Source: CAWGOF01 sp963824225
GTDB taxonomy: Bacteria > Acidobacteriota > Polarisedimenticolia > Polarisedimenticolales > Polarisedimenticolaceae
Assembly: GCA_963824225.1 (NCBI GenBank)
Contig: CAWGOF010000001.1
Coordinates: forward strand, 464,745-528,744
Direction of reading: 5' to 3'
Length of the DNA stretch: 64,000 bases
The notes under the pieces were generated by a model. That model made no database searches and had not been told where the DNA came from. It was given only the letters and a program-made list of their open reading frames with translations. Position 1 is the first letter of the stretch; each line of letters starts with the position of its first letter. This document shows, one piece after another, positions 1 through 7,961 of this stretch. The translations under genes and the position numbers were made by a program.

Positions 1-993
1 GACCTCGGCGTGGACGAGGTCACGTTCCACAAGCGCACCGCGTTGCTGACCGACCGTTCGAAGGTTCTGGAGATGCTGCGCCGGGGGGCCAAGCTGTGCG
101 TCGACGATGGGGCGCACAAGGCGTTCGAGGACCTCGGGATGCAGCCGACGTTCGAGGCCGTCGAGGCGTTGCGTCGAGCGTCGGTGGTGATCGACTGCAC
201 GCCGAGCGGCGTCGGCGTGCAGAACAAGGCCGAGTACTACGAGAAGTTCACCGCGCACACCAAGGGGTTCATCGCCCAGGGCAGCGAGTTCGGCTTCGGC
301 AAGCCGTACGCGCGGGGGATCAACGACGCGGCGCTCGTCCGCGGCAGCGATCAGTTCCTGCAGGTCGTGTCGTGCAACACGCACAACCTGTCGATCCTGA
401 TCCACACGCTCGCGCTGGCCGACGGCGGACCGGACAACCTGGTCGAGGGGCGGTTCGTGTGCATGCGCCGGGCCAACGACATCTCCCAGGACGGGAGCTT
501 CGCCCCGTCGCCGCAAGTCGGCAAGCACAAGGACGAGCGGTTCGGGACGCATCACGCGCGTGACGCGTGGCACCTGTTCCACACGCTGGGCTACGACCTC
601 AATCTGTTCTCCAGCGCGCTCAAGCTGAACACGCAGTACATGCACACGATCTACTTCGACATCCGCGTGCGGCGCACGACGACGCTCGAGGCGTTGACCG
701 AGCGCATCGAGCGCAACGACCGGATCGCCGTGACCTACAAGTCGTCGGCGAACGCCGTGTTCTCGTTCGGGCGCGATCACGGGCACTACGGACGGATCCT
801 GAACGTCTGCGTCGTCGCGCTGCCGACGCTCGCCGTGCGCAACGGGGGCACCGAGATCGTGGGCTACTGCTTCACGCCGCAGGACGGGAACTCGCTCCTG
901 TCGTCGGTGTCGGCGGCGACCTGGTACCTGCATCCCGAAGACTACGAGGAGCGGATCCAGTGCCTCAAGCCGTTCTTCCACCCCGAGGTCTGA
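1..993 (+). CDS. Type II (archaeal-type) glyceraldehyde-3-phosphate dehydrogenase, 5' end cut
   Basis: Probable phosphorylating glyceraldehyde-3-phosphate dehydrogenase of the archaeal-type family, acting in cytoplasmic glycolysis/gluconeogenesis with NAD(P). The frame is open to base 1, so the N-terminal dinucleotide-fold start (roughly 20-30 residues) lies outside the window; GTG at base 10 is only an internal codon. Seen: DCTPSGVG closing the first fold half, the catalytic-cysteine segment VVSCNTHNLSIL (Cys about residue 122 counted from base 10), the histidine pair in FGTHHARDAW and MHTIYFDIRV, which lines up with the MHxHxxxV segment of archaeal enzymes. The family usually reads CNTTGL at the active site; CNTHNL is a variant. 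Stop TGA at 991-993. It converges on etfA with 13 bases between. A related dehydrogenase with another substrate is possible. Confidence 0.68.
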   Translation, partial: DLGVDEVTFHKRTALLTDRSKVLEMLRRGAKLCVDDGAHKAFEDLGMQPTFEAVEALRRASVVIDCTPSGVGVQNKAEYYEKFTAHTKGFIAQGSEFGFGKPYARGINDAALVRGSDQFLQVVSCNTHNLSILIHTLALADGGPDNLVEGRFVCMRRANDISQDGSFAPSPQVGKHKDERFGTHHARDAWHLFHTLGYDLNLFSSALKLNTQYMHTIYFDIRVRRTTTLEALTERIERNDRIAVTYKSSANAVFSFGRDHGHYGRILNVCVVALPTLAVRNGGTEIVGYCFTPQDGNSLLSSVSAATWYLHPEDYEERIQCLKPFFHPEV

Positions 994-1006
994 GCGCGGC
1001 TCGCGT

Positions 1007-2005
1007 CTAGCTCTCGGTCCCCCGCAGCCGGCGGATCTCCTCGGTCAGCGCCGGCACGACCTCGAACAGGTCGCCCACGATGCCGTAGTCCGCGACCTGG
1101 AAGATCGGCGCGTCCGGATCCTTGTTGATCGCCACGATCGTCTTGGCCGTGGACATGCCGGCCAGGTGCTGCACCGCGCCCGAGATGCCGCAGGCGACGT
1201 ACAGCGCGGGCGAGACCACCTTGCCGGTCTGCCCCACCTGGTGCGCGTGGGGGATCCAGCCCGCATCGACGACCGCGCGCGATGCACCGACGGCGCCGCC
1301 GAGCGCGTCGGCGAGCTCGCGGACGAGGGCGAAGTTCGCCGGATCCTGGAGCCCGCGGCCCCCGGAAACGACGATCGGGGCCTCGGCGACGTCGAGCTCC
1401 TTGGGTCCGGCACGCCGGACCTCGATCGTCCGCACGCCGAGCGCGTCGAGCGCGATCGGGCACGTGAGCGCGACGACCTCGGGCGTCTGCGCCTCGCGCG
1501 CCTCGGCCACGCCGAACACGTTCGGGCGCAGCGTGGCCACGATGGGCCGCGCGTCCGAGACCGCGACCTTGGCCACAGCCTTTCCGGAATACACCGGGCG
1601 GCGGCCGCGCAGCGCTCCCCCGGCATCGACGTCGATCTCGACGAGGTCGGTCACGCAGGCCGCGTTCAGGCGCGCCGCGGCCCGCGGCGCGAGGTCCCGC
1701 CCGAGCGCCGTCCCGGCGAGGAGCACGAGCGCGACGCTCGCCTGTTCGGCCACGCTCGCGAGGATCCCGGCGTACGCCTCGACGCAGTACAGGCGCAGCT
1801 CGGGCGCATCGACCCAGTGCACGATGCGCGCGCCGTGGCGACCGGCGACCTCGACCGCCGCTTCGCGCTCGGGACCGACGCCGGCGGCGTGCACCGTTCC
1901 GCCGAGCGCTTGGGCGAGGCGTCCCGCCACGCCGAGCGCTTCGAGCGTCGCCCGCGTCGGCGTCACGTCGCGGCGCTCGAGGAACACGAGGACGTCCTGG
2001 CCCAT
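1007..2005 (-). CDS. etfA: Electron transfer flavoprotein, alpha subunit
   Basis: FAD-carrying alpha subunit of the ETF heterodimer, which takes electrons from acyl-CoA and other flavin dehydrogenases. 332 residues, the normal size, with no frame break. The N-terminal Rossmann-like half (MGQDVLVFLERRD) is followed by the C-terminal FAD domain with GRGLQDPANF, the HQVGQTGKVVSP loop and the family signature LYVACGISGAVQHLAGM, then INKDPDAPIFQVADYGIVGD. ATG at 2003-2005 overlaps the etfB stop (ATGA), so the two are probably translationally coupled and made 1:1. It is the last gene of the fatty-acid/ETF operon. Linkage of ETF to the fab genes suggests coordination of acyl-chain synthesis and oxidation, but that is inference. 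Confidence 0.93.
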   Translation of the reverse strand: MGQDVLVFLERRDVTPTRATLEALGVAGRLAQALGGTVHAAGVGPEREAAVEVAGRHGARIVHWVDAPELRLYCVEAYAGILASVAEQASVALVLLAGTALGRDLAPRAAARLNAACVTDLVEIDVDAGGALRGRRPVYSGKAVAKVAVSDARPIVATLRPNVFGVAEAREAQTPEVVALTCPIALDALGVRTIEVRRAGPKELDVAEAPIVVSGGRGLQDPANFALVRELADALGGAVGASRAVVDAGWIPHAHQVGQTGKVVSPALYVACGISGAVQHLAGMSTAKTIVAINKDPDAPIFQVADYGIVGDLFEVVPALTEEIRRLRGTES

Positions 2006-2794
2006 CAGATCACCTTGGCCTCTTCGCGCAGGAGCCGCGCGAGATCCCGCGCCGCCTCGACCGGACCGCCGGCGAGGATCCGTCCGCGCTGGCGCGGGGG
2101 CGGGAGCTCGAGCGCGTCCCATCGCACGCGTGAGCCGGCCGCGAGCTCGGCTTCGTCGATCCCCACGTCGATCGCCGTGCGCACGTCGAGGGGCTTCTTC
2201 TTGGCCTGCATGATGCCCTTCAACGTCGGGTAGCGCGGCTCGTTGAGCCCCTTGTCGCACGTGAGCACGGCGGGTAGGCGGCCGACCTGGATCTCGACCG
2301 CGCCCTCGACGGCGCGCTCGATGCGGAACTCGTCGCCCGTCAGCTCGAGCGCCGAGATGCCGCCGGCGTGCGGCCAGCCCAGGACCTCGCCGAGCATCGG
2401 CCCGGTCTGGCCTTCGTCCGTGCCGACCCCGTACTCGACCGAGCAGCACGAGGCGCGCTTGCTCCGCCCGGGCCACCCCCGCCAGGGCCCGTGCACGGGT
2501 CAGCGCCTCGGCCTGCTCGAGCCGCAGGTCCTCGACGAGGATCGCCCGGTCGGCACCCATCGCCAGGCCCTGGCGCAGGGTCGCCTGGGCCGCGCCGCGA
2601 CCCGCGGACACGACGATCACCTCGTTCACCGCACCGGCCTCGCGCAGGCGCAGCGCGGCTTCGAGCGCGAACTCGTCGTAGGGCGAGACGATCCACTTCG
2701 TGATCTGGGATTCGTCGATCCCCGCCTGGCCCGGGGCCACGCGGATCTTGCTCTCGGTGTCCGGGACGTGCTTGAGGCCGACCAGAGCCTTCAC
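2005..2794 (-). CDS. etfB: Electron transfer flavoprotein, beta subunit (one indel)
   Basis: AMP-binding beta subunit of ETF, partner of the adjacent etfA. After removing one extra base near 2435-2440 the product is about 262 residues, the usual length. Seen: MKALVGLKHVPDTESKIRV at the start, WIVSPYDEFALEAALRLRE, VIVVSAGRGAAQATLRQGL, ADRAILVED, then YGVGTDEGQTGPMLGEVLGW and the AKKKPLDV tail segment. The frame breaks between LVLLG and YGVGTDEG, where the coding strand reads ggt-c-gag-tac; the spare base sits at a codon boundary. GTG at 2792-2794 gives the family-typical MKxLV start; GTG at 2801-2803 overlaps the fabF stop as GTGA and is an equally possible start eight or nine bases upstream. 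There is no strong Shine-Dalgarno site, fitting coupling. Confidence 0.9.
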
Positions 2795-2799
2795 GGCGG

Positions 2800-4044
2800 T
2801 CACCGAGCGTGTTTGCGCAGCAGCAGGCTGGCGTTCGTCCCGCCGAAGCCGAACGAGTTGTTCAGCGCGGCGCCCACGACGCGCTCGCGGGCGACGTTGG
2901 GCGCGCAATCGAGATCGCATGCGGGGTCCGGACGCTCGTAGTTCGATCGTCGGCGGGATCCGGTCGTGCAGCACGGCGAGCGCGGTGACCGCGGTCTCGA
3001 GCCCGCCCGCCGCGCCCAGCAGGTGGCCGGTCATCGATTTCGTGGAGGCGAACACGAGCTTGCCGGCGTGCTCGCCGAACACGGTCTTGACCGCCATCGT
3101 CTCGACGCGATCGCCGGCCGGCGTCGACGTACCGTGCGCGTTGATGTAGTCGACCTGCGCCGCGGTCGCCCCGGCGTCGGCCAGCGCTGCGCGCATCGCG
3201 CGGATCGCGCCGTCGCCGTCGATCGACGGCGCGGACATGTGGTACGCATCGCCCGACAGGCCGTAGCCGGCGATCTCGGCATAGATCCGTGCTCCGCGGG
3301 CCAGCGCGTGCTCGCGCTCCTCGAGCAGGCAGATCCCCGCGCCCTCACCCATCACGAAGCCGTCGCGGTCGGCGTCGAACGGGCGGCTCGCGTGCGCCGG
3401 ATCGTCGTTGCGCGTGGACAGCGCCTTCATCGCGCAGAATCCACCGACGGCGAGCGGCGTGATCACGGCCTCCGTTCCCCCGGCGATCATCAGGTCAGCG
3501 TAGCTTTCGCGGATCAGGCGCATCGACTCGCCGATCGCGTGGGTTCCGGTGGCGCACGCCGTGGCCAGCGCCAGGTTCGGTCCCTTGGCCCCCACGAGGA
3601 TCGACACGTTGCCCGCGGCCATGTTCAGGATCATACCGGGGATGAAGAACGGCGAGATACGCCGGGGACCGCGCTGGAGCAGCTCGCGGTGCATCTCCTC
3701 GAGCAGCGGGAGCCCGCCGATGCCCGAGCCGATGTGCACGCCAACGCGCTCGGCGTTGCCGGCGTCGATCGTGAAGCTCGCGTCGCGCAGCGCCTCGCGC
3801 GTCGCCGCGACCGCGTAGTGCGATGAACGTGTCCATCTTGCGCACCTCTTTCTTCTCGAGGTAGCGCCAGCGGATCGAAGCCGCGGACCTCGCCGGCGAT
3901 GCGGCTCGACATCGCCGAGGCGTCGAACTTGGTGATCGGACCGACCCCGTTTCGACCGGCGAGCAGAGCGGCCCACGTCGTCGGCGCGTCCAGGCCGAGC
4001 GGGGAGACGAGACCGATTCCGGTGATGACGACGCGGCGTCTCAT
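2800..4044 (-). CDS. fabF: Beta-ketoacyl-ACP synthase II (three indels)
   Basis: Condensing enzyme of fatty-acid elongation (acyl-ACP + malonyl-ACP). Repairing three single-base insertions (about 2941, 3821 and 3864) gives 413 residues, exactly the family norm. Seen in order: MRRRVVITGIGLVSPLG start, FIPGMILNMAAGN, catalytic cysteine in NLALATACATGTHAIGE, DRDGFVMGEGAG, catalytic histidines in NAHGTSTPAGD and KSMTGHLLGAAGG, and the C-terminal NNSFGFGGTNAS. All three indels lie at codon boundaries or third positions in conserved stretches (for example atc-g-aac-tac in the TINYERPDP segment). ATG at 4042-4044 overlaps the acpP stop; its own TGA overlaps a GTG of etfB. I read it as a functional gene with consensus errors. 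Confidence 0.92.
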
Positions 4045-4330
4045 GTCGATCGGGCCGTGCCCGCGCTCCGGGGAGCGCGGTGCCGGCTCAGGCTCTTGGC
4101 GTGCGTCTTGATGTATTCGATGGCTTGCTGGACGGTGCTGAGCTTCTCGGCGTCCTCGTCGGAGATCTCGAGGCCGAACTCCTCCTCGAGGGCCATGACG
4201 AGCTCCACGACGTCGAGCGAGTCCGCGCCCAGATCGTCGACGAACGACGCTTCCGCGCTTCACCTCGTCCTCGTCCACGCCGAGCTGCTCCACGATGATG
4301 TGCTTGACCTTGTTCCTCGACCGACGCCAT
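4041..4330 (-). CDS. acpP: Acyl carrier protein (two indels)
   Basis: Carrier of growing acyl chains, modified by 4'-phosphopantetheine on the serine of the DSL motif. After removing insertions near 4312 and 4254 the protein reads MASVEE, VKHIIVEQLGVDEDEV, then FVDDLGADSLDVVELVMALE with the acceptor serine, and EKLSTVQQAIEYIKTHAKS. At about 95 residues it is longer than the usual 77-80: after helix IV there is a basic tail (roughly SLSRHRAPRSAGTARST) running to a TGA that overlaps the fabF ATG. The tail may be real, or one more unresolved indel may hide an earlier stop; a TGA lies one frame away right after KS. The position between fabG and fabF is the standard order. Confidence 0.9.
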
Positions 4331-4377
4331 CGCTCGTTCCTCCTCGGGATCCCGGCCGTGCGCGGCACCCGGATCCG

Positions 4378-5128
4378 CTACATGTACATGCCGCCGTTCA
4401 CGTCCAGGGTCGATTCCGGTAACGTAATCGGCGCCCGCGCCCGACGAGGAACGCGACCGCGGCGGCCACGTCGTCCGGCGTGCCGAGGCGAGCCAGCGGG
4501 ACCTGAGCCAGCCAGCGCTCGCGCTGCGGCGTCGTCGAGCGCCCGCGTCATGTCGGTGTCGATGAACCCCGGGGCGACGCAGTTCACGGTCACGTTCCGC
4601 GAGGCCAGCTCGCGCGCCAGACTCTGCGTCAAGCCCTCGAGCCCGGCCTTCGCCGCGGCGTAGTTGACCTGTCCGGGGTTGCCCACGTGCGCCACGACCG
4701 ACGAGACGTTCACGATCCTCCCGTATCGCGCCTTGACCATCGAGGGAACGATGGCCCGACAGATCCGGTAGATCCCCGTGAGGTTCGTTCGCAGGACGCG
4801 GTCCCAATCCTCCGGCTTCATGCGCAGGAGGAGATTGTCGCTCGTGATCCCCGCGTTGTTGACGAGAAGCGGGATTCTAGCATAGCTCGGCGATGACCCC
4901 GGCCACGCCGTGAGCCACCGACTCGTCGTCGGCCACGTCGAGCGCGATGCCCCGTACCGGATGTGCCGCGCCGTCGATCGATTGCGCCGCGCTCTCGGCT
5001 CCGTCGCGCGTCCGAGCGGTCAGCACGACCTGCGCGCCCGCCGCGGCGAGCGCGCGCGCGATCGCGTGCCCGATCCCGCGCGACCCGCCGGTGACGAGCG
5101 CGACGCGTCCGTCGAGCACCGCGCTCAC
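4378..5128 (-). CDS. fabG: 3-oxoacyl-ACP reductase (four indels)
   Basis: NADPH-dependent short-chain reductase of fatty-acid elongation. Four single-base insertions (about 4414, 4441, 4521 and 4879-4881) removed gives 248 residues, the typical FabG size. Seen: cofactor motif VTGGSRGIG, NNAG region (LLVNNAGITSDN), catalytic serine in NVSSVVAHVG, Tyr-x3-Lys in NYAAAKAG, and the C-terminal STLDVNGGMYM. GTG at 5126-5128 is the start; it overlaps the fabD stop as GTGA and yields VLDGRVALVTGG. At the 4880 site the coding strand has both A and T where one wobble base of a Leu codon is expected. Confidence 0.91.
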
Positions 5129-6070
5129 GCCGCGGCCCCCAGCGCGTGGAGCGACCGCGGCCACGCCCTGCGGGATCCTCGACGCCGAACACGCGGGCCC
5201 GGCGGTCGATGCGTCGCACGAGGCCGGCGAGCACGCGGCCGGGGCCGAACTCGACGAACGTGTCGAAGCCGTCGGCGATCATCGTGCTCGACCAGCTCGT
5301 GCCAGCGCACGGGCGACGCGACCTGGCGCACCAGCGCATCGCGCGCGGCCGCGCCATCCTCGATCGGTCGCGCGTCGACGTTCGTGTACACGGGGAACGC
5401 GGGCCGGCCGAACTCGATCGTGTCGACGACGGCGACCAGGCGTCGCGCGGCCGGATCCATCAACGCGCAGTGGAACGGCGCGCTCACCGGTAGCCGCACG
5501 GCACGTCTCGCGCCGGCGGCGAGCGCCCGGGCCATCGCGCGCTCGACGGCCGGCGTGTGACCGGCAATGACGATCTGGTCCGGTCCGTTCCAGTTGGCCG
5601 GCGCGACGACCTCGTCGCCCGCGCTCTCGCGGCACGCGCGCTCGACCGCCGGGCCGTCGAGACCGAGGATCGCGGCCATCGTGCCGACCCCCGCCGGAAC
5701 CGCCTCCTGCATGAACCGCCCGCGCTCGCGCACGCAGCGCACGGCCGCGTCGAACGACAGCGTGCCGGCGGCGACGTGGGCCGTGTACTCGCCCAGGCTG
5801 TGTCCGGCGGCGGCGCGCGGGGCGAGCCCGCGGTGGGCGAGGGCGCGCCAGGCGGCGATCGACACGGTCAGGATCGCGGGCTGCGTCGTCTCGGTGCGCG
5901 CGAGCTCGTCCGGCGTCCCGTCGAAGCACGTGCGTGCGAGCTCGACGCCCAGCGCGGCGTCGGCGGCGTCGAACACCGCACGGCGACTCGGGGTACGCGT
6001 CAGCCAGCGCGCGTCCCATGCCCGGGTGCTGCGAGCCCTGTCCGGGAAACAACAGCGCCACGCCGCTCAC
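5125..6070 (-). CDS. fabD: Malonyl-CoA:ACP transacylase (several indels)
   Basis: Transfers malonyl from CoA to ACP, supplying FabH and FabF. About 313 residues after repair. Seen: VALLFPGQGSQHPGMG start, nucleophile elbow in AAGHSLGEYTAHVAAG, RGRFMQEAVPAG, the second catalytic residue in SAPFHCALM, and FDTFVEFGPGRVLAGLV near the end. Frame breaks lie near 5980 (ESRAVFDAAD), 5283 (before the ADGFDTFVEFGPG segment) and near 5170, where two extra bases or one missing base must be assumed to reach the TGA at 5125-5127. GTG at 6068-6070 overlaps the fabH stop (GTGA); GTG at 6059-6061 is the alternative. Confidence 0.9.
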
Positions 6071-7058
6071 CAGCGCACCACCGACGCGGCCCACGTCAGG
6101 CCGGCTCCGAATGCGGCCATCAGCACGACGTGGTCGCGCTGGATCCGTCCGGCGCGCACGGCCTCGTCGAGCGCGATCGGAATCGAGGCCGCCGACGTGT
6201 TGCCGTAGCGCTCGATGTTCACGAAGCAGCGCTCGGCGGGAATGCCGAGCCGCGCTCCGACCGCCGTCGATGATGCGCTGGTTCGCCTGGTGCGGGACGA
6301 ACCAGTCGACGTCGGCCGGGGCGAGGCCCGCGGCGTCGAGCACCTCGCGAGACACCTCGTCGATCGAGCGCACGGCGATCTTGAACGTCTCGTTGCCGCG
6401 CATGCGGATGAAGTGCAGGTGCCGGTCGAGCGTCTCGGGCCGGTTCGGCGGATGCAGCGCTCCCCCACCGGGCATGCAGATGTAGTCGGCCATGCTGCCG
6501 TCGCAGTGCATCGATGACGCGAGGACGCCGCGCGGCAGCGCTCCGGCCGCTCAGCACCGTCGCTCCCGCGCCGTCGGCGAAGATCACGCACGTCGAACGA
6601 TCGTGCCAGTCGAGGAATTGACTCAACAGCTCGGCTCCGATGACCAGCACGTGTCGGCAGCGGCCGGTGACGATGAACTGCTTGGCGACCGACTGGGCGT
6701 AGATGAATCCCGAGCAGCCGGCCGACAGGTCGAACGCCGCGGCGCTCGTGCAGCCCAGCTCATGCTGGATCGTGCACGCGGTGGCCGGAATCGGCATGTC
6801 CGGCGTCACCGTCGCCAGGACGATCAGGTCGACGTCGGTCGGTGCGACGCCCGCGGCATCGAGGGCGCGCCGCGACGCCAGGACGCAATAGCTCGCGAGG
6901 GAGTCGCCGTCGCCGGCGATGCGCCGCTCACGGATCCCGGTGCGCGTGACGATCCATTCGTCCGACGTGTCGACCATCGCCTCGAGCTCGGCGTTGGTCA
7001 GCACGCGCTCGGGGACGCTCATCCCGGTGCCGCTGATCACCGCACTGACGGCCGACAT
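6067..7058 (-). CDS. fabH: Beta-ketoacyl-ACP synthase III (two indels)
   Basis: Initiates fatty-acid synthesis by condensing acetyl-CoA (or a branched primer) with malonyl-ACP. 329 residues once insertions near 6270 and 6542 are removed. Catalytic triad visible: Cys in DLSAGCSGFIYAQS, His in VPHQANQRIID, Asn in ERYGNTSAASIP; ends FGAGLTWAASVVRW. ATG at 7056-7058 has a good Shine-Dalgarno sequence (AAGGAG, 7064-7069), unusual in this operon, where most cistrons rely on overlaps. plsX, which normally lies between rpmF and fabH, is absent: only about 100 non-coding bases separate them. Confidence 0.92.
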
Positions 7059-7157
7059 GCTGCTCCTTCTCGTGGCTCCGCCGCGCGTCGGTCAGGGCCG
7101 ATACGGGGGCCGCGGCCTGCCGATCCTATCCTAAACGGGTCGTCGTGCGGAGACGGT

Positions 7158-7340
7158 TCAAACCTCCGGCGGAGGCAGAACCTCGCGACCCTTGTACTGG
7201 CCGCAGTGCGGGCACGCGCGGTGGGGCAGCTTTTTCTCGTGGCAGTTCGGGCACACGGAAACGGCGGGCAGCGCCAGGGCATCGTGGGCCCGGCGCTTGT
7301 CCCGGCGGGCCTTGGAATGTCGTCGCTTTGGATTTGGCAT
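7158..7340 (-). CDS. rpmF: 50S ribosomal protein L32
   Basis: Small zinc-ribbon protein of the large ribosomal subunit, 60 residues. MPNPKRRHSKARRDKRRAH is the classic L32 start, followed by two CxxC knuckles (CPNC and CPHC) that bind zinc. A longer open frame exists upstream (to 7373), but its first 11 residues overlap the yceD end and the L32 family begins at MPNPK, so ATG 7338-7340 is chosen. It lies between yceD and fabH, the conserved arrangement that links ribosome production to lipid synthesis. Confidence 0.97.
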   Translation of the reverse strand: MPNPKRRHSKARRDKRRAHDALALPAVSVCPNCHEKKLPHRACPHCGQYKGREVLPPPEV

Positions 7341-7362
7341 CGTTCGATCCGATGGCGCCGGC

Positions 7363-7902
7363 TCACCGATCACGGAGGCGCTTGCGAATGTCCAGCAGCG
7401 GAGCGAGGCGCGGGTCGGCGGTCTCGTTCCGGCAGCCGCACTCTAGGCGGTTTCGGTTGGCGCCGCAAGTGGGGCACAACCCCCGACAGTCCGCCGAGCA
7501 CACGGGCTTCAGGGGCAAAGCGAGATACACCTGTTCCCGGGCCACGGCCACGAGGTCGGCGATCCCGTCCGTGATCGGGTAGAACGCCTCCGGGTCGGGC
7601 ACGTCCCCGACCGACCCGCGCTCCTCCGCACGCGGCTCGCGCGGCGCGCCGGACAGGATGAGCTCGAACGGCAGATCGACGTGCATCTCGTACGGCTCGA
7701 GGCACCGCACGCAGGTGAGCTCGAGGCGTGCGCGCAGACGCGCGCGCAGGTCGACGCCGAACGTGCCGCGCACGGCCGATCCGGAGATCGAAGCCTCGTG
7801 GATCACGACCCGCTCGTCCCCTTGGAGCGGCAGGTCGGGCAACGCCACAGGTCCGTCGAAGCGGACCCCCTCCGGGGCGAGATCGCGTAAGTCGAGACGC
7901 AT
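7363..7902 (-). CDS. yceD: DUF177/YceD-family metal-binding protein
   Basis: Conserved companion of rpmF, implicated in 23S rRNA/ribosome assembly in the families where it has been studied. 179 residues. N-terminal part with LTCVRCLEPYE (CxxC), acidic middle, then the signature PVCSADCRGLCPTCGANRN plus a late CGC, giving a cysteine cluster likely to bind zinc. It is the first gene of the fatty-acid/ETF operon; an extended -10 box lies 33-41 bases before its ATG. No clear Shine-Dalgarno sequence is visible. Confidence 0.88.
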   Translation of the reverse strand: MRLDLRDLAPEGVRFDGPVALPDLPLQGDERVVIHEASISGSAVRGTFGVDLRARLRARLELTCVRCLEPYEMHVDLPFELILSGAPREPRAEERGSVGDVPDPEAFYPITDGIADLVAVAREQVYLALPLKPVCSADCRGLCPTCGANRNRLECGCRNETADPRLAPLLDIRKRLRDR

Positions 7903-7934
7903 GGGCCGTGCCGGTGCTGTGGAGGACCGCGAAA

Positions 7935-7943
7935 ACTATAGCA
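7935..7943 (-). promoter_or_regulatory. Extended -10 promoter of the yceD-rpmF-fab-etf operon
   Basis: Coding-strand sequence TGCTATAGT is an extended -10 element (TGn plus TATAGT). A -35 box is weak, as expected with an extended -10. Predicted transcription start about 7928, leaving a short leader of roughly 26 bases before the yceD ATG at 7902. It lies in the only AT-rich patch of the 59-base gap between the two genes. Confidence 0.6.
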
Positions 7944-7961
7944 GCGGCGGGCCGAGGTCGG

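Noticed and set aside
4874..4882. TGCTAGAAT, a good extended -10, inside fabG
   Set aside because: It falls on a double-base wobble site; with the extra base removed the box is disrupted, and no operon break follows.
2800..7058. Decay of the fab operon to pseudogenes
   Set aside because: All catalytic residues, lengths and overlap junctions are preserved once single bases are repaired, and the genes are normally essential.
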